A DNA stretch of 64,000 nucleotides from Paenibacillus_AM sp052180255 (GCF_052180255.1 NZ_CP197466.1:3844001-3908000); one strand, 5' to 3'. Positions 30,160 through 39,805 are shown, numbered from the stretch's first letter. Numbers and translations are program-made. The notes: generated from the letters alone by a model not told the origin.

Positions 30160-31098
30160 CTACTTCACGAGTAACATGCGCTCCAGTGATTGTTTGGCTT
30201 GCTCGGCCACATGATTCGGCACATAAATTTCCGGTTTCATTGTTTCGAGCGCTTTAACCACTTTTTTCAAATTATTCACTTTCATATTTGGACATACCAA
30301 ATACTTCGTTGCAAAATGGAACTTTTTCTCTGGACTATCAAAACGCAGCTGATAACCTGTTCCATCTTCCGTACCTACAATAAATTCCTGGCAAGAAGAT
30401 TCTTTACAATATTTTATAATGGCAGTTGTTGAACCCACGAAATCTCCCATTGCAACTACTTCAGGTCGACATTCAGGATGCACAACAAACTCTGCATTAG
30501 GGTGCAGTCGCTTCATTTCTTCGACATCTTTAATCGTAAGCATATCGTGCGTGTTGCAATAGCCTTCCCAAATGATCATTTTTTTGTTTGTGAATTTAGA
30601 TACATAGTCTCCCAAATTTTTATCTGGTACCCAGATGACTTCGTCTGAATCTACTGAATTCACAACTTTAAGTGCGTTTGCTGAAGTACAACAAATATCT
30701 GTCTCTGCCTTCACTTCTGCTGATGTATTAATATATGCAACTACTTTGGCATTCGGATGCTGGCGCTTCAAAGCTCGAAGTCCTTCTACGTTAACCATAT
30801 CGGCCATCGGACAACCTGCACGCTCATCTGGAATGATAACTGTCTTGGTTGGAGCTAGTATTTTGGCGCTTTCGCCCATGAAATGCACACCGCAAAAAAC
30901 GATGACATCGGCATCAGTCGAAGCTGCCTTTTGTGCTAACAAAAAGGAATCTCCGCGGAAGTCCGCAATTTCCTGTATTTCATCTCTTTGATAATAATGA
31001 GCCAATATGATTGCATTCCGCTCTTTCTTCAATTGAATAAGTCGCTCTCTTAGCTCACGATTCTGCTCTGCCTTATGCTGTAAAGCTAAAGCTTCCAT
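30160..31098 (-). CDS. nadA: Quinolinate synthase
   Basis: A [4Fe-4S] enzyme condensing iminoaspartate with dihydroxyacetone phosphate to quinolinate. Family signatures are IILAHYYQRDEIQEIADF, the cluster Cys regions VFCGVHFMGES, HPECRPEVV and YLVCPNMK, and CCTSANALKV. Of three close starts, the ATG at 31098 is favoured because the GGGGGG ribosome site abuts the ATG at 31104 but is 6 bp from this one; the product is 312 residues. First gene of the nadABC-coaX-hslO-yacD operon. Confidence 0.95.
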   Translation of the reverse strand: MEALALQHKAEQNRELRERLIQLKKERNAIILAHYYQRDEIQEIADFRGDSFLLAQKAASTDADVIVFCGVHFMGESAKILAPTKTVIIPDERAGCPMADMVNVEGLRALKRQHPNAKVVAYINTSAEVKAETDICCTSANALKVVNSVDSDEVIWVPDKNLGDYVSKFTNKKMIIWEGYCNTHDMLTIKDVEEMKRLHPNAEFVVHPECRPEVVAMGDFVGSTTAIIKYCKESSCQEFIVGTEDGTGYQLRFDSPEKKFHFATKYLVCPNMKVNNLKKVVKALETMKPEIYVPNHVAEQAKQSLERMLLVK

Positions 31099-31170
31099 GA
31101 TCATCCCCCCGATCATTCACTCGTACATTTGTTCATCCATGCATTAGAATAGTGCATACGATTTACAACT

Positions 31171-31199
31171 AATTTACAGGAACCAACACCTAGTGTCAA
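31171..31199 (-). promoter_or_regulatory. Sigma-A promoter of the nadA operon
   Basis: A perfect -35 TTGACA (31194-31199), a 17-bp spacer and -10 TAAATT (31171-31176) lie downstream of the ftsH terminator and about 70 bp before nadA. No clear NiaR operator was recognised. Confidence 0.72.
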
Positions 31200-31227
31200 T
31201 CCACAATACATTAGGGAATACAAGCAA

Positions 31228-31258
31228 AACCGGACTGTGCAGATTGCACAGTCCGGTT
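31228..31258 (-). terminator. Intrinsic terminator after ftsH
   Basis: Thirteen-bp perfect arms AACCGGACTGTGC/GCACAGTCCGGTT with a 5-nt loop and a short T run lie about 12 bp past the ftsH stop codon. Confidence 0.9.
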
Positions 31259-31270
31259 CATGACTTCCTA

Positions 31271-33256
31271 TTATACGTCTTTTGGATCTTTATTCGGATC
31301 TGATTCTTTATCTTCGATCTTAACCTCTGGTTCTGGATCAGCCTCAGGGGTAGATTCTACTGCAGGTGCAGCTTTGATAATCTCAGCATCTTTATGTGTA
31401 CCAATGGTTACTTTAATATCGTCATTCGAAGATTCATCGCCCTTAATGACCCCATTTTCCAAAAGCTCGATAATTTGATCTTTGTCCAGCGTTTCGCGTT
31501 CGAGTAACGCATTTGCAACCAAGTGCACTTCTGCAGAGTGATCAGTCAAGATTTGCTTCGCACGATCGTAACAAGCACGAATCATACTTTGCATTTCTTG
31601 ATCAATCTCGTAAGCAATCGCATCACTATAATTTTGTTCGTGTCCGATATCGCGTCCAAGGAACACTTGACCTTGTGATGAGCCAAATTGTAATGGACCC
31701 AGTTTCTCACTCATACCAAATTCCATAATCATGCGGCGAATAATATTCGTCGCCTTTTGGAAGTCACTGTATGCGCCAGTACCAATTTCTCCAATGAACA
31801 ATTCTTCTGCAACACGTCCGCCAAGTAAACCCGTAACTTTATCAAGCAATTCGCTCTTCGTCTGAAGCATACGGTCTTCGCCTTCCTTAGGAAGCATTAA
31901 CACGTATCCTCCTGCACGACCGCGAGGAATGATTGTAACTTTATGAACCATCTCTGCATTCTCAGCATAGTAACCAATAACGGCATGACCCGCTTCATGG
32001 AAGGAAACCGTCTTCTTCTCACGTTCAGAGACAACCCGACTCTTCTTCTGTGTGCCGACAATGACACGGTCGAATGCTTCTTCAATCTCTTCCATTGAGA
32101 TGTCTTTACGATTACGGCGAGCTGCAATTAGTGCAGATTCGTTTAATAAATTCTCAAGATCAGCACCCGTAAATCCGGTTGTATAACGAGCAATTGTATC
32201 TAACTTAACATTACCCGCCAATGGCTTATTGCGTGCATGCACTTTAAGAACTGCTTCACGGCCTTTAACATCAGGGCGGTCAACCGTAATTTGACGGTCA
32301 AAACGACCTGGACGAAGTAAAGCCGGATCTAAAATATCTGGACGGTTTGTTGCTGCGATAATAATGATACCCTCGTTGGCACCAAAACCATCCATCTCAA
32401 CGAGCAACTGGTTGAGTGTTTGCTCACGTTCATCGTGACCACCACCAAGTCCAGCACCACGCTGACGACCCACAGCATCAATCTCATCAATAAAAATAAT
32501 ACAAGGTGCATTCTTCTTCGCGTTCTCAAACAAATCACGAACACGGGAAGCACCGACACCGACGAACATCTCCACAAAGTCCGAACCGGAAATGGAGAAG
32601 AATGGAACCCCAGCTTCACCAGCAACTGCACGAGCGAGCAATGTTTTACCCGTTCCTGGAGGTCCGTTAAGCAGGACACCCTTCGGAATGCGAGCACCCA
32701 CTGCTGAGAATTTTCGCGGATCTTTGAGGAACTCAACGATTTCCACAAGCTCTTGCTTCTCTTCATCAGCACCAGCTACATCTTCAAAAGTAACTTTCTT
32801 CTTCTCATCGTTGTAAAGACGCGCTCTGCTTTTACCAAAGTTCATCACTTTGCCACCGCCGCCTTGCGACTGGTTAAGCAGGAAGAAGAACAATACAAAC
32901 ATGATAACAAGCGGAATAATTGAGGTCAGGAAGCTTAGCCATAAGCTCTCGCCTTCCATCGGCAGATGCTCCTGAGTGATACCGCTATCGTCAATCATAG
33001 CGAGCATTTTATCGCTTGCTGGACCGCGTGTTTCGAACGTTGCATGGTTGCTCTTCAACGATCCTTTTATCAAATAGGTATACTTGTCAAATTGAACTTT
33101 TACTGATTCCACATTATTATTCTTCAGTTCCACTTTGAACTTATCATAACTCATTCGATCAGTTTGCCCATTCTGATTGCTTACAAAGCTGACAATACCA
33201 ACGACTACCAGCACTACAATTAAATAAAAGCCACTAGTCCTAATAAACCGATTCAT
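31271..33256 (-). CDS. ftsH: ATP-dependent zinc metalloprotease FtsH
   Basis: A membrane-bound AAA+ protease degrading misfolded and regulatory membrane proteins. Two transmembrane helices (about 9-27 and 107-127) flank an extracytoplasmic domain. The AAA core has Walker A GPPGTGKT (198-205), Walker B IIFIDEIDAVG and the second region of homology with NRPDILDPALLRPGRFD. The peptidase zinc motif HEAGH is at 420-424. The last 50 residues are acidic and proline-rich. Length is 661. It has its own promoter and terminator and follows hpt. Confidence 0.98.
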   Translation of the reverse strand: MNRFIRTSGFYLIVVLVVVGIVSFVSNQNGQTDRMSYDKFKVELKNNNVESVKVQFDKYTYLIKGSLKSNHATFETRGPASDKMLAMIDDSGITQEHLPMEGESLWLSFLTSIIPLVIMFVLFFFLLNQSQGGGGKVMNFGKSRARLYNDEKKKVTFEDVAGADEEKQELVEIVEFLKDPRKFSAVGARIPKGVLLNGPPGTGKTLLARAVAGEAGVPFFSISGSDFVEMFVGVGASRVRDLFENAKKNAPCIIFIDEIDAVGRQRGAGLGGGHDEREQTLNQLLVEMDGFGANEGIIIIAATNRPDILDPALLRPGRFDRQITVDRPDVKGREAVLKVHARNKPLAGNVKLDTIARYTTGFTGADLENLLNESALIAARRNRKDISMEEIEEAFDRVIVGTQKKSRVVSEREKKTVSFHEAGHAVIGYYAENAEMVHKVTIIPRGRAGGYVLMLPKEGEDRMLQTKSELLDKVTGLLGGRVAEELFIGEIGTGAYSDFQKATNIIRRMIMEFGMSEKLGPLQFGSSQGQVFLGRDIGHEQNYSDAIAYEIDQEMQSMIRACYDRAKQILTDHSAEVHLVANALLERETLDKDQIIELLENGVIKGDESSNDDIKVTIGTHKDAEIIKAAPAVESTPEADPEPEVKIEDKESDPNKDPKDV

Positions 33257-33289
33257 TCTCTACCACCTCTCAAACGACACACTTTTATT

Positions 33290-33319
33290 ATTTTACCACA
33301 GCTGTTAAGTGCATCACAA
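33290..33319 (-). promoter_or_regulatory. Candidate sigma-A promoter of ftsH
   Basis: A -35 TTGTGA (33314-33319) and -10 TAAAAT (33290-33295) are spaced 18 bp, with a TGG extended -10 element, about 35 bp upstream of the ftsH start. Confidence 0.55.
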
Positions 33320-33351
33320 CAATGCTACTTGCAAGCTGTAGGTTGCCCTGC

Positions 33352-33891
33352 TTAGTTAGAATAAATCTCTGGTTTAAGAACGCCTACATAAGGAAGATTT
33401 CTGTATTTCTCAGCATAATCGAGTCCATATCCAACAATAAATGCATCCGGAATGGAGAAGCCCTTATAATCTGGCTCTAATTCAACTGTTCTACGTTCTG
33501 GCTTATCAAATAGAGCAACAACTGCGATGGATTTCGCATTTCTGCGCTCCAACACGTCGATGAGGTAGCTAAGTGTTAATCCACTATCAATAATATCTTC
33601 GACAATAAGGATATGACGACCTTCAATTGGAACATCAAGATCTTTTAGAATTTTGACGACACCTGAAGATTTTGTGGAATGTCCATAACTAGATACCGCC
33701 ATAAAATCAAGTTCGAGCGGAACGGTGATCTTTTTAACAAGATCAGACATAAAAATAAATGCGCCTTTCAGAACGCAAATAACAAGCGGATTCTTATCTT
33801 CATATTCCGCTGAAAGCTGAGCGCCAAGTTCGGCAATTTTGTTCTGAATAACCTCTTCACTGTAAAGTACTTCTTGAATATCGTTGTGCAA
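33352..33891 (-). CDS. hpt: Hypoxanthine phosphoribosyltransferase
   Basis: Salvages hypoxanthine and guanine to IMP and GMP with PRPP. The PRPP-binding motif VLIVEDIIDSGLTLSYL is visible as ILIVEDIIDSGLT (about 96-108), with LVICVLKGAFIFMSDL at about 37-52 and the purine-recognition region DAFIVGYGLDYAEKYRNLPYVG. Length is 179. It is downstream of tilS and upstream of ftsH, the conserved tilS-hprT-ftsH order. In B. subtilis this protein also partners with TilS in activating ftsH, a link not testable here. Confidence 0.96.
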   Translation of the reverse strand: MHNDIQEVLYSEEVIQNKIAELGAQLSAEYEDKNPLVICVLKGAFIFMSDLVKKITVPLELDFMAVSSYGHSTKSSGVVKILKDLDVPIEGRHILIVEDIIDSGLTLSYLIDVLERRNAKSIAVVALFDKPERRTVELEPDYKGFSIPDAFIVGYGLDYAEKYRNLPYVGVLKPEIYSN

Positions 33892-33954
33892 GGGTATTCC
33901 TCCTACATCATATTATGAGTGAGTACATGTTTCCATGCTCGTGTGAGAATGCCC

Positions 33955-35385
33955 CTAATCGAAGGAATCCACCATCACATGCAGCACACGCCGCGTGTTC
34001 GAATCAACGGCCGCAAAGCGAGATCGCCCATAGCCTGGAATCCACAAAATCTGCTGATTTGCATCAAGTAGAAGCGGAATCCGATCACGTTCACGTGGCG
34101 CCACTTTGGCGTCAATGAACATATTTTTTACTTTTTTCGATCCATTTAAACCAAATGGTTCAATCCGATCCCCATCTCTACGATTACGAATACATAAAGG
34201 CAGTTCAAGCTGGTCTAAATCAAAAAAAGCTTCTTTCTGTTCTGCAGAAGACAAAACAAACGATCTCTCTTTTAAGTGCATATTATCATGTTGATCTATC
34301 ACATGAAACTTGAATGTGGAAGCAATTTCGGGAATCGATATCGCCCCACCTAGCGGATTGCATTCATATTGGAATGAATCAGTATCCCGCCACTCTTTAA
34401 TAAAAGAAAGCTGTTCGTATTCGCGAACAATGAACATATGTCCACAGATGAGCTGCCGCATATTTGGGCTGGTCTCGCGAATCATGGATTCACGAAGCAT
34501 TTCAATTCTTGTAAAGTCTAGCCATTCGGCCGGGCAAGCAAGATAACTTAATATTAATTTAATCAAGCGTCGTTGTAAAGCGAGGGGGAGCTGGATGAAA
34601 CGACGGTGAGGTAATCTCACTTCATCATTACGAAAAATAGCGATGTCCTGAAGGACTCGCTCCGTCTCCTGCTGCATGTAATCCTCTTCTGCTTGCATCA
34701 TTTCCGCCAATCGACCAAGTGCAAGTGGAAGTTCTTCATTATATTTTTGCAAAAAAGGAATAATGTCTAGCCGAACTTGATTTCGAAAATATTTACGAGA
34801 TTCATTTGAAGCATCCACGCAATATAGAATTTGCTCTTGCTGGCAGTAGGAAATAAGTTGTTCCTTGTTCATACGTAATAATGGGCGAATCAGTTTCACT
34901 TGATGATCCATTCTCTGATCCCTGATTCCACCTAATCCTGAAGGTCCTGTGCCACGTAATATTCGCATCATCATCGTCTCTGCTTGATCATCGGCATGAT
35001 GCGCTAGTGCAATATGACCTGCACCATATTTCCTTGCGACATCATGAAGAAAATCATACCGCTTCTGCCTAGCTGCCACTTGCGGATTCAGAGATGTCTC
35101 TGCAATGTAGGCAGGCACATTAACTTCTGCGATCTCACATGGTAACCCAAGTGCATATGCAAGTTCAGCCACTTGAATCGCTTCTACTTTGGATTCTTCA
35201 ACCCGAAAACCATGATTCACATGGGCAACAATCAACTTCCATTGATGTGCTTTAGAAAGTGAGAACAGCAGATGTAGCAGCGCCACGGAGTCAGGTCCAC
35301 CTGAAACTGCAACAATAACAGTATCCCCATCAGCTAGTAATTGTTTGGCTACAATCTGCTGCTCAACTGCAGTCTTGAGTTCCAT
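33955..35385 (-). CDS. tilS: tRNA(Ile)-lysidine synthetase
   Basis: Modifies C34 of the tRNA-Ile CAU anticodon to lysidine so that it reads AUA. The N-terminal N-type ATP pyrophosphatase domain has the PP-loop VSGGPDSVALL at about 26-36 and GHIALAHHADDQAETMMMR. The C-terminal substrate-binding and TilS_C domain includes IRNRRDGDRIEPFGLNGSKK. The ATG at 35385 with GGGGA 5 bp upstream gives 476 residues; the ATG at 35397 is an alternative. It lies between yabT and hpt. Confidence 0.93.
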   Translation of the reverse strand: MELKTAVEQQIVAKQLLADGDTVIVAVSGGPDSVALLHLLFSLSKAHQWKLIVAHVNHGFRVEESKVEAIQVAELAYALGLPCEIAEVNVPAYIAETSLNPQVAARQKRYDFLHDVARKYGAGHIALAHHADDQAETMMMRILRGTGPSGLGGIRDQRMDHQVKLIRPLLRMNKEQLISYCQQEQILYCVDASNESRKYFRNQVRLDIIPFLQKYNEELPLALGRLAEMMQAEEDYMQQETERVLQDIAIFRNDEVRLPHRRFIQLPLALQRRLIKLILSYLACPAEWLDFTRIEMLRESMIRETSPNMRQLICGHMFIVREYEQLSFIKEWRDTDSFQYECNPLGGAISIPEIASTFKFHVIDQHDNMHLKERSFVLSSAEQKEAFFDLDQLELPLCIRNRRDGDRIEPFGLNGSKKVKNMFIDAKVAPRERDRIPLLLDANQQILWIPGYGRSRFAAVDSNTRRVLHVMVDSFD

Positions 35386-35439
35386 CGTATTCCCCATTTC
35401 TTGATGCACTTCCTTACACTTTTCTTTTCTTCGATTCGA

Positions 35440-36354
35440 CTATTTGGGCCAATACAAATATAACGTAAACCCGAATACGACAAGAGATGCGGTAAAACAA
35501 ATCGGCAGCCATTTCCCACGCACTGGCTCTGCCTTCTGTTTGCTTACTTTAAGAAAAAGCTGGCGCCAAACTTGGCTGGCTTCTTTCGCTGATGTGAATT
35601 GCTGCTGTAGCATTTGTTGCAGGACCGGCTTAGCACTTCGAAGCATTGGAAGTTCCTCTAAGAGTTGAAGCAGATCGCTGACACTCCGATTTTGCGGGAG
35701 CCCTTGCGACCACCGATTGATGTTCTTATCTGTATCGAACGCTCTGATCATCAGCACCGCGAACGAGAATAGATCATAACTGGGTTCTGCAACCCGTGAT
35801 CCAGCACCCCAAAAGCCTCTATCATAAAGCTCTGTGAACTGTTTCACGGACCTACCTAATGGCGTAACTCCACCGAAGTCAACCAGCTCCACATGTCCAT
35901 AAGTGCATACGAGCACATTTTCCATTTTCAAATCACCAAAAACAAATCCTTGTGCATGCAGCTCCTGCAGCTTATTCAGCAAATGCAGTCCAATGACATA
36001 CATCCAGTCTGAATCATGCGTCTCCATAAACTGTGTGAGTGAAGTTCCTTCAATATATTTCATGACAAAGAAAGGATACTCCTTCCCTTGCCATACCAAA
36101 TCATCCACATCACGCAGCATATCGCGAAACGAAGTCGATGTTGCCGAAATACTACGCAATGCGTTGATTTCTGACTGATGATCGACTGTCTCAAAACCAA
36201 TTTTAAGTGCATAATGGGCTTTACCCGATCTGACAAGATACACCTGACCGTTAGCGCCCGCACCAATTAATCGCTCAATTGTATAGATTTTTCCATTCCA
36301 TTTGCCGCGCAGCGTTAGACCCGCCCGCAGATCGAGATTAAACAACGTAGTCAC
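35440..36354 (-). CDS. yabT: Hanks-type serine/threonine protein kinase with C-terminal membrane anchor (YabT-like)
   Basis: Kinase with the glycine loop IGAGANGQVYLV, the VAIK-type lysine in HYALKIGFE, the catalytic loop FGDLKMENVLV (HRD replaced by FGD) and DFGGV in place of DFG-plus. The C-terminus has one hydrophobic segment (about 284-302) and no extracellular sensor domain, like B. subtilis YabT, a sporulation kinase reported to be stimulated by DNA. It most likely starts at GTG 36354, overlapping yabS by 17 bp; the frame is open further upstream. The overlap implies cotranslation with yabS under the sigma-F promoter. Confidence 0.85.
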   Translation of the reverse strand: MTTLFNLDLRAGLTLRGKWNGKIYTIERLIGAGANGQVYLVRSGKAHYALKIGFETVDHQSEINALRSISATSTSFRDMLRDVDDLVWQGKEYPFFVMKYIEGTSLTQFMETHDSDWMYVIGLHLLNKLQELHAQGFVFGDLKMENVLVCTYGHVELVDFGGVTPLGRSVKQFTELYDRGFWGAGSRVAEPSYDLFSFAVLMIRAFDTDKNINRWSQGLPQNRSVSDLLQLLEELPMLRSAKPVLQQMLQQQFTSAKEASQVWRQLFLKVSKQKAEPVRGKWLPICFTASLVVFGFTLYLYWPK

Positions 36355-37060
36355 CAAGAATCCCGTCCTTGCTACTATCCATCGATGGTTTTTCCGCAAC
36401 ATATTCCACTACTTGCAATAGAGCTGGACCCGTAGGTGTTGTCCCCCTCATGTTTATTTTATAGAACATCTTATGTATATTTGCAAGGTCTTGAGTCCAT
36501 GGCGAATCCATCTCCAATTCCACATCACCACTTACGGAACCTGGAAAATGAAACACCGCAACCTCACTACGCCCTGCTCTCGCTCGCAATGAAAGCAGCA
36601 AGTCCTGTAGTGCTTCTCGCACGGCTGCAAGCTTCGGTTTCATTGAAGCGCTCGTATCTACGAGCAAAGCAACACGCATCGTGCTATTCTCACTCATCTC
36701 ATCAATGACATGCACAACTTCAGCTCGCTTATCGGGTGGAAGCTGACTGATCTGATCGTCACCTAATATATTTCGTAATTCCTTGCCTACCGCTTTTTCA
36801 ATCGTACCAACAACCGTCTTCCTTGTCATCATTTGCACCGTTTGCGAAAGTTGCCTGGATGACACGATACGACTCATTCCGTTACCCGCCCGAGCAATTT
36901 CTATAATTTCTTGCGAGCCTAGCTGCCCCAGTTCACCATGATCCACTACACCAATCACATTTACAGTAATACCTTCTTCCATCGCATGAGCAGCCGCAAT
37001 CACAGGGCTTATCCCTACATTGGAACAACCATCCGTAATTAATAAAATTTGTTTTAACAT
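36338..37060 (-). CDS. yabS: VWA-domain protein (YabS-like)
   Basis: A 240-residue protein with a von Willebrand factor A fold. The metal-ion-dependent adhesion motif appears as LLVDTSASMK (DxSxS at about 131-135), with a threonine in MRGTTPTGPALLQ downstream. An N-terminal half (LLITDGCSNVGISPVIAAAH) resembles a second, degenerate VWA. Its molecular role is unknown. It overlaps the kinase gene, so the pair may act together in the forespore. A perfect sigma-F -10 lies upstream. Confidence 0.82.
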   Translation of the reverse strand: MLKQILLITDGCSNVGISPVIAAAHAMEEGITVNVIGVVDHGELGQLGSQEIIEIARAGNGMSRIVSSRQLSQTVQMMTRKTVVGTIEKAVGKELRNILGDDQISQLPPDKRAEVVHVIDEMSENSTMRVALLVDTSASMKPKLAAVREALQDLLLSLRARAGRSEVAVFHFPGSVSGDVELEMDSPWTQDLANIHKMFYKINMRGTTPTGPALLQVVEYVAEKPSMDSSKDGILGDYVV

Positions 37061-37103
37061 TACAAATCCCTCCCTAATCTTCTAATGCTAGAATCGATAT
37101 CTC

Positions 37104-37133
37104 TAGTTTCTCCAAAATAAGAGAGGGATAAAC
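37104..37133 (-). promoter_or_regulatory. Sigma-F-type promoter of yabS-yabT
   Basis: The -10 GGAGAAACTA (37104-37113) matches the sigma-F consensus GGNRANAMTR at all positions, and the -35 GTTTA (37129-37133) fits GYWTA with a 15-bp spacer. It lies about 44 bp upstream of yabS. Confidence 0.68.
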
Positions 37134-37165
37134 GATAGTTTCACTATTTTAAGTACGTATTCCTT

Positions 37166-37200
37166 ACGCAAAAAAGCCTCCGAAACCGAATTCCTTCGAT
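37166..37200 (-). terminator. Probable terminator after spoIIE
   Basis: GCCT/AGGC outer and CGAA/TTCG inner arms form an imperfect hairpin followed by TTTTTT on the minus strand, about 35 bp after the spoIIE stop. Confidence 0.6.
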
Positions 37201-37234
37201 CCCAAAGGCATGATTGACGACTACAATATTTAAC

Positions 37235-39724
37235 CTAGCTAACTATTTTAGGTCGCTCAATACGTGACAGACCCGGCCAGCGGAACGTTGCCCACTCTGG
37301 TTGGCGCTTCTCAATTCTTGCAACAACCACCATCATATCATCTTGCAATGCGCCTGTATGACGTACCACTTGATCCAACAAAGCATCTGCCATATCTTGC
37401 GTCGTCGTGACATCAAGCTCACTGATTGTTCGTTTCATCCACAGTTCTTTATTCACAGCATGCCCAGGTGCATCGAAAATGCCATCCGTCATCAGTACGA
37501 GGTAATCACCATCAAGCAGCTTCATCGATACCAGATCCACTTCAATGTCTTTAATGATCCCAACGGGAAGGTTACTCGCCACAATCGGAATCACCTCATT
37601 GCCCCGTTTAATAAAACTCGGTGTGGACCCGATCTTCATGAATGTTGTATCCGCACTATATAAATCAATTAACGCCATATCGACGGTCGCATACATCTCT
37701 TCCGGTGAGCGAAGCAGAAGTACGGAATTCACCGATTTAATCGCTAATTTTTCATCCATCCCGGATTGTAGGAATTGCTGCAGCATACCCAGAGCCGCTT
37801 CGCTCTCTTTACGTGCGCGTTCCCCATTCCCCATACCGTCACTCAGCGCAACAGCGAACTTCCCATTGCCAAGCTCCACAGCACTATATGAATCTCCCGA
37901 TAAATAGCTGCCACCTTTTCCAAGTGATGCGATACCTGTCTCCACGTTATACGCCTTCGCAGAACCGAATAGCACGGATGCATACCCTTCTCCACGATCC
38001 AGCTTTTCCTCACTTTTCACTGCTATGTTCTCTCCGACAATTTCACTGAGAAGGGGAGCGATAATTTTCCTGGATTCGTCAAAACCACGTGTATACTGGT
38101 GGATCATCTCAATTTCTATCTTACCTTCATCAAGGGAGATGATATCTACACTGTGAATAGATAATCCCAAATCTTCAATCGCTTCCCGAATTTGTTCTTC
38201 TTGTAAAAATAATTCCTGTCCTTCGCGTTTAATTTCCTTCGCTAGATCTTCCATCACCTGCGACACACCTGAGAGCTGTTCAGCAACAAGTGCGCGTGAA
38301 TCCGCAAGCTGCTTACGCCATTGCACATTATTTTGATAATACCCATACTGCTCTTTCATCACTTGAAGAACTGCATCTGTCTTCGTGCAAACCGATTTCC
38401 ACTCCTTGCGAATATCTTTCTTATCGAATTGACCCTTCACTTCGATCTCCGTCATCATATCTGTCATGTACGAATACGTTTTATAAAAATTTTGATCCCA
38501 ACATCTTTCCCGTTTAAAGCAGCTCTGACATGTCTGTGCTGTAACTGCATTCATGAAATGGTCGACATCGTTTTCCCTCTGCCGCAAAGGGCTTTCTCCT
38601 GTTAGTTGTTTAAAGGAACTCGCTAATTGACGAAATACCGCTGAAAACTGTTCAACACGCCCTGCTGTCACATCACGTACACGCCTTGCGTAATCTTGCT
38701 GTCCTTTCAAGTTCTCTTGTGTGCCTGGAACGTATTTCGCTAACGTTTGCAGTACACTTCGAGGTGTTAGTAAAAATAACCCGATCGCAACAAGCGACTC
38801 CCAAGTTGAGCTTAATATTGTACTACTGCTTCCCACGTAAAATGAAAGAATAGAAGAACCGATCAAAAGACCGAGTGATACGGTTAGCCTACGACCATCC
38901 TTCAGCATACCCGCAAGCATACCCGAAAAAGCAAGGAGACTCATCTGATAAACCGCATTCGCATCCGCCAAACTCAAGATGAGACCACTGATGACCCCCA
39001 CCGATGCTCCAAATGGTGCTCCTCCCACCATCGCGAACAGTAGAATCAAGTAGCGTGACTCTACATTTTGGATCATAACAGGCCCAACACTCCAACCTAC
39101 CGCACCCGTCATAACCGATGCTAGTAAGATAATTAGACAGATGATTTCTTCGCTTCTTAGCTGATAATTACGACGTGTTAAGGTGAATACAGGAAGGGCT
39201 TGTACAAAAATATAGGTCAGTACCGCACTTAATAGTGCCTCCACTGTCGTTAGCATTAATACATACCAAGTCAAGTCAGCCACCACTAAATGGAAGAACA
39301 ACTTGACCATAAAAAGTGTCCCAAATACGATAATAGGTGCGATTGAAACTTCAAAGCGCTCATACTTTTCAATCGATTTCTGAATGAGTAGAAACACGCC
39401 CATTGTGATGACAAATTGCCCTACACTGGGATGTGCCGACAGTAAGCTACCACAAAATAATGCGACAATCACCCAAGGAACTAGCTCTTTGCGTTGATAA
39501 TAGATGACGGCAAAATAAGCAAGTGCGAAAGGAGCAAGTTCTTCAAGTATCATTGCCCGTCCTAGCAGAAAACCCATGAAAAGCAGCAGTATGGACCATT
39601 TTCTAGCTATGATCGCTTGCACAAAACGATTCCCTATCGCAATTGTGTATAATCCATCTTGCATTCGTCCTATCACACTTGCTCCTCTTAGCCCGAACAA
39701 CGTACTGATACTTCTCTTTTGCAT
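37235..39724 (-). CDS. spoIIE: Stage II sporulation protein E, PP2C phosphatase
   Basis: A polytopic membrane phosphatase that dephosphorylates SpoIIAA to release sigma-F in the forespore; it also interacts with the polar septum. The 829-residue length matches the family. About ten hydrophobic helices fill residues 35-325, a central FtsZ-interacting region with a Cys-rich stretch (CQSCFKRERCW) follows, and the C-terminal PP2C domain has SGDSYSAVELGNGKFAVALS followed by DGMGNG, with metal-binding aspartates, and DGIFDAPG. It is preceded by a promoter of Spo0A-activated architecture. The order spoIIE-yabS-yabT-tilS matches B. subtilis. Confidence 0.97.
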   Translation of the reverse strand: MQKRSISTLFGLRGASVIGRMQDGLYTIAIGNRFVQAIIARKWSILLLFMGFLLGRAMILEELAPFALAYFAVIYYQRKELVPWVIVALFCGSLLSAHPSVGQFVITMGVFLLIQKSIEKYERFEVSIAPIIVFGTLFMVKLFFHLVVADLTWYVLMLTTVEALLSAVLTYIFVQALPVFTLTRRNYQLRSEEIICLIILLASVMTGAVGWSVGPVMIQNVESRYLILLFAMVGGAPFGASVGVISGLILSLADANAVYQMSLLAFSGMLAGMLKDGRRLTVSLGLLIGSSILSFYVGSSSTILSSTWESLVAIGLFLLTPRSVLQTLAKYVPGTQENLKGQQDYARRVRDVTAGRVEQFSAVFRQLASSFKQLTGESPLRQRENDVDHFMNAVTAQTCQSCFKRERCWDQNFYKTYSYMTDMMTEIEVKGQFDKKDIRKEWKSVCTKTDAVLQVMKEQYGYYQNNVQWRKQLADSRALVAEQLSGVSQVMEDLAKEIKREGQELFLQEEQIREAIEDLGLSIHSVDIISLDEGKIEIEMIHQYTRGFDESRKIIAPLLSEIVGENIAVKSEEKLDRGEGYASVLFGSAKAYNVETGIASLGKGGSYLSGDSYSAVELGNGKFAVALSDGMGNGERARKESEAALGMLQQFLQSGMDEKLAIKSVNSVLLLRSPEEMYATVDMALIDLYSADTTFMKIGSTPSFIKRGNEVIPIVASNLPVGIIKDIEVDLVSMKLLDGDYLVLMTDGIFDAPGHAVNKELWMKRTISELDVTTTQDMADALLDQVVRHTGALQDDMMVVVARIEKRQPEWATFRWPGLSRIERPKIVS

Positions 39725-39760
39725 GCCCGATCACACCACCCAATTCTATTAGTGTTCCCT

Positions 39761-39793
39761 ATTATATGGATGCTCTAGTATAAAGTTTGTCAG
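39761..39793 (-). promoter_or_regulatory. Spo0A-type sigma-A promoter of spoIIE with 21-bp spacing
   Basis: A perfect -10 TATAAT (39761-39766) and -35-like CTGACA (39788-39793) are separated by 21 bp, the unusual spacing known for B. subtilis spoIIE and spoIIG. The start codon is 37 bp downstream of the -10 element. Confidence 0.65.
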
Positions 39794-39805
39794 AATACGT
39801 GGGCT

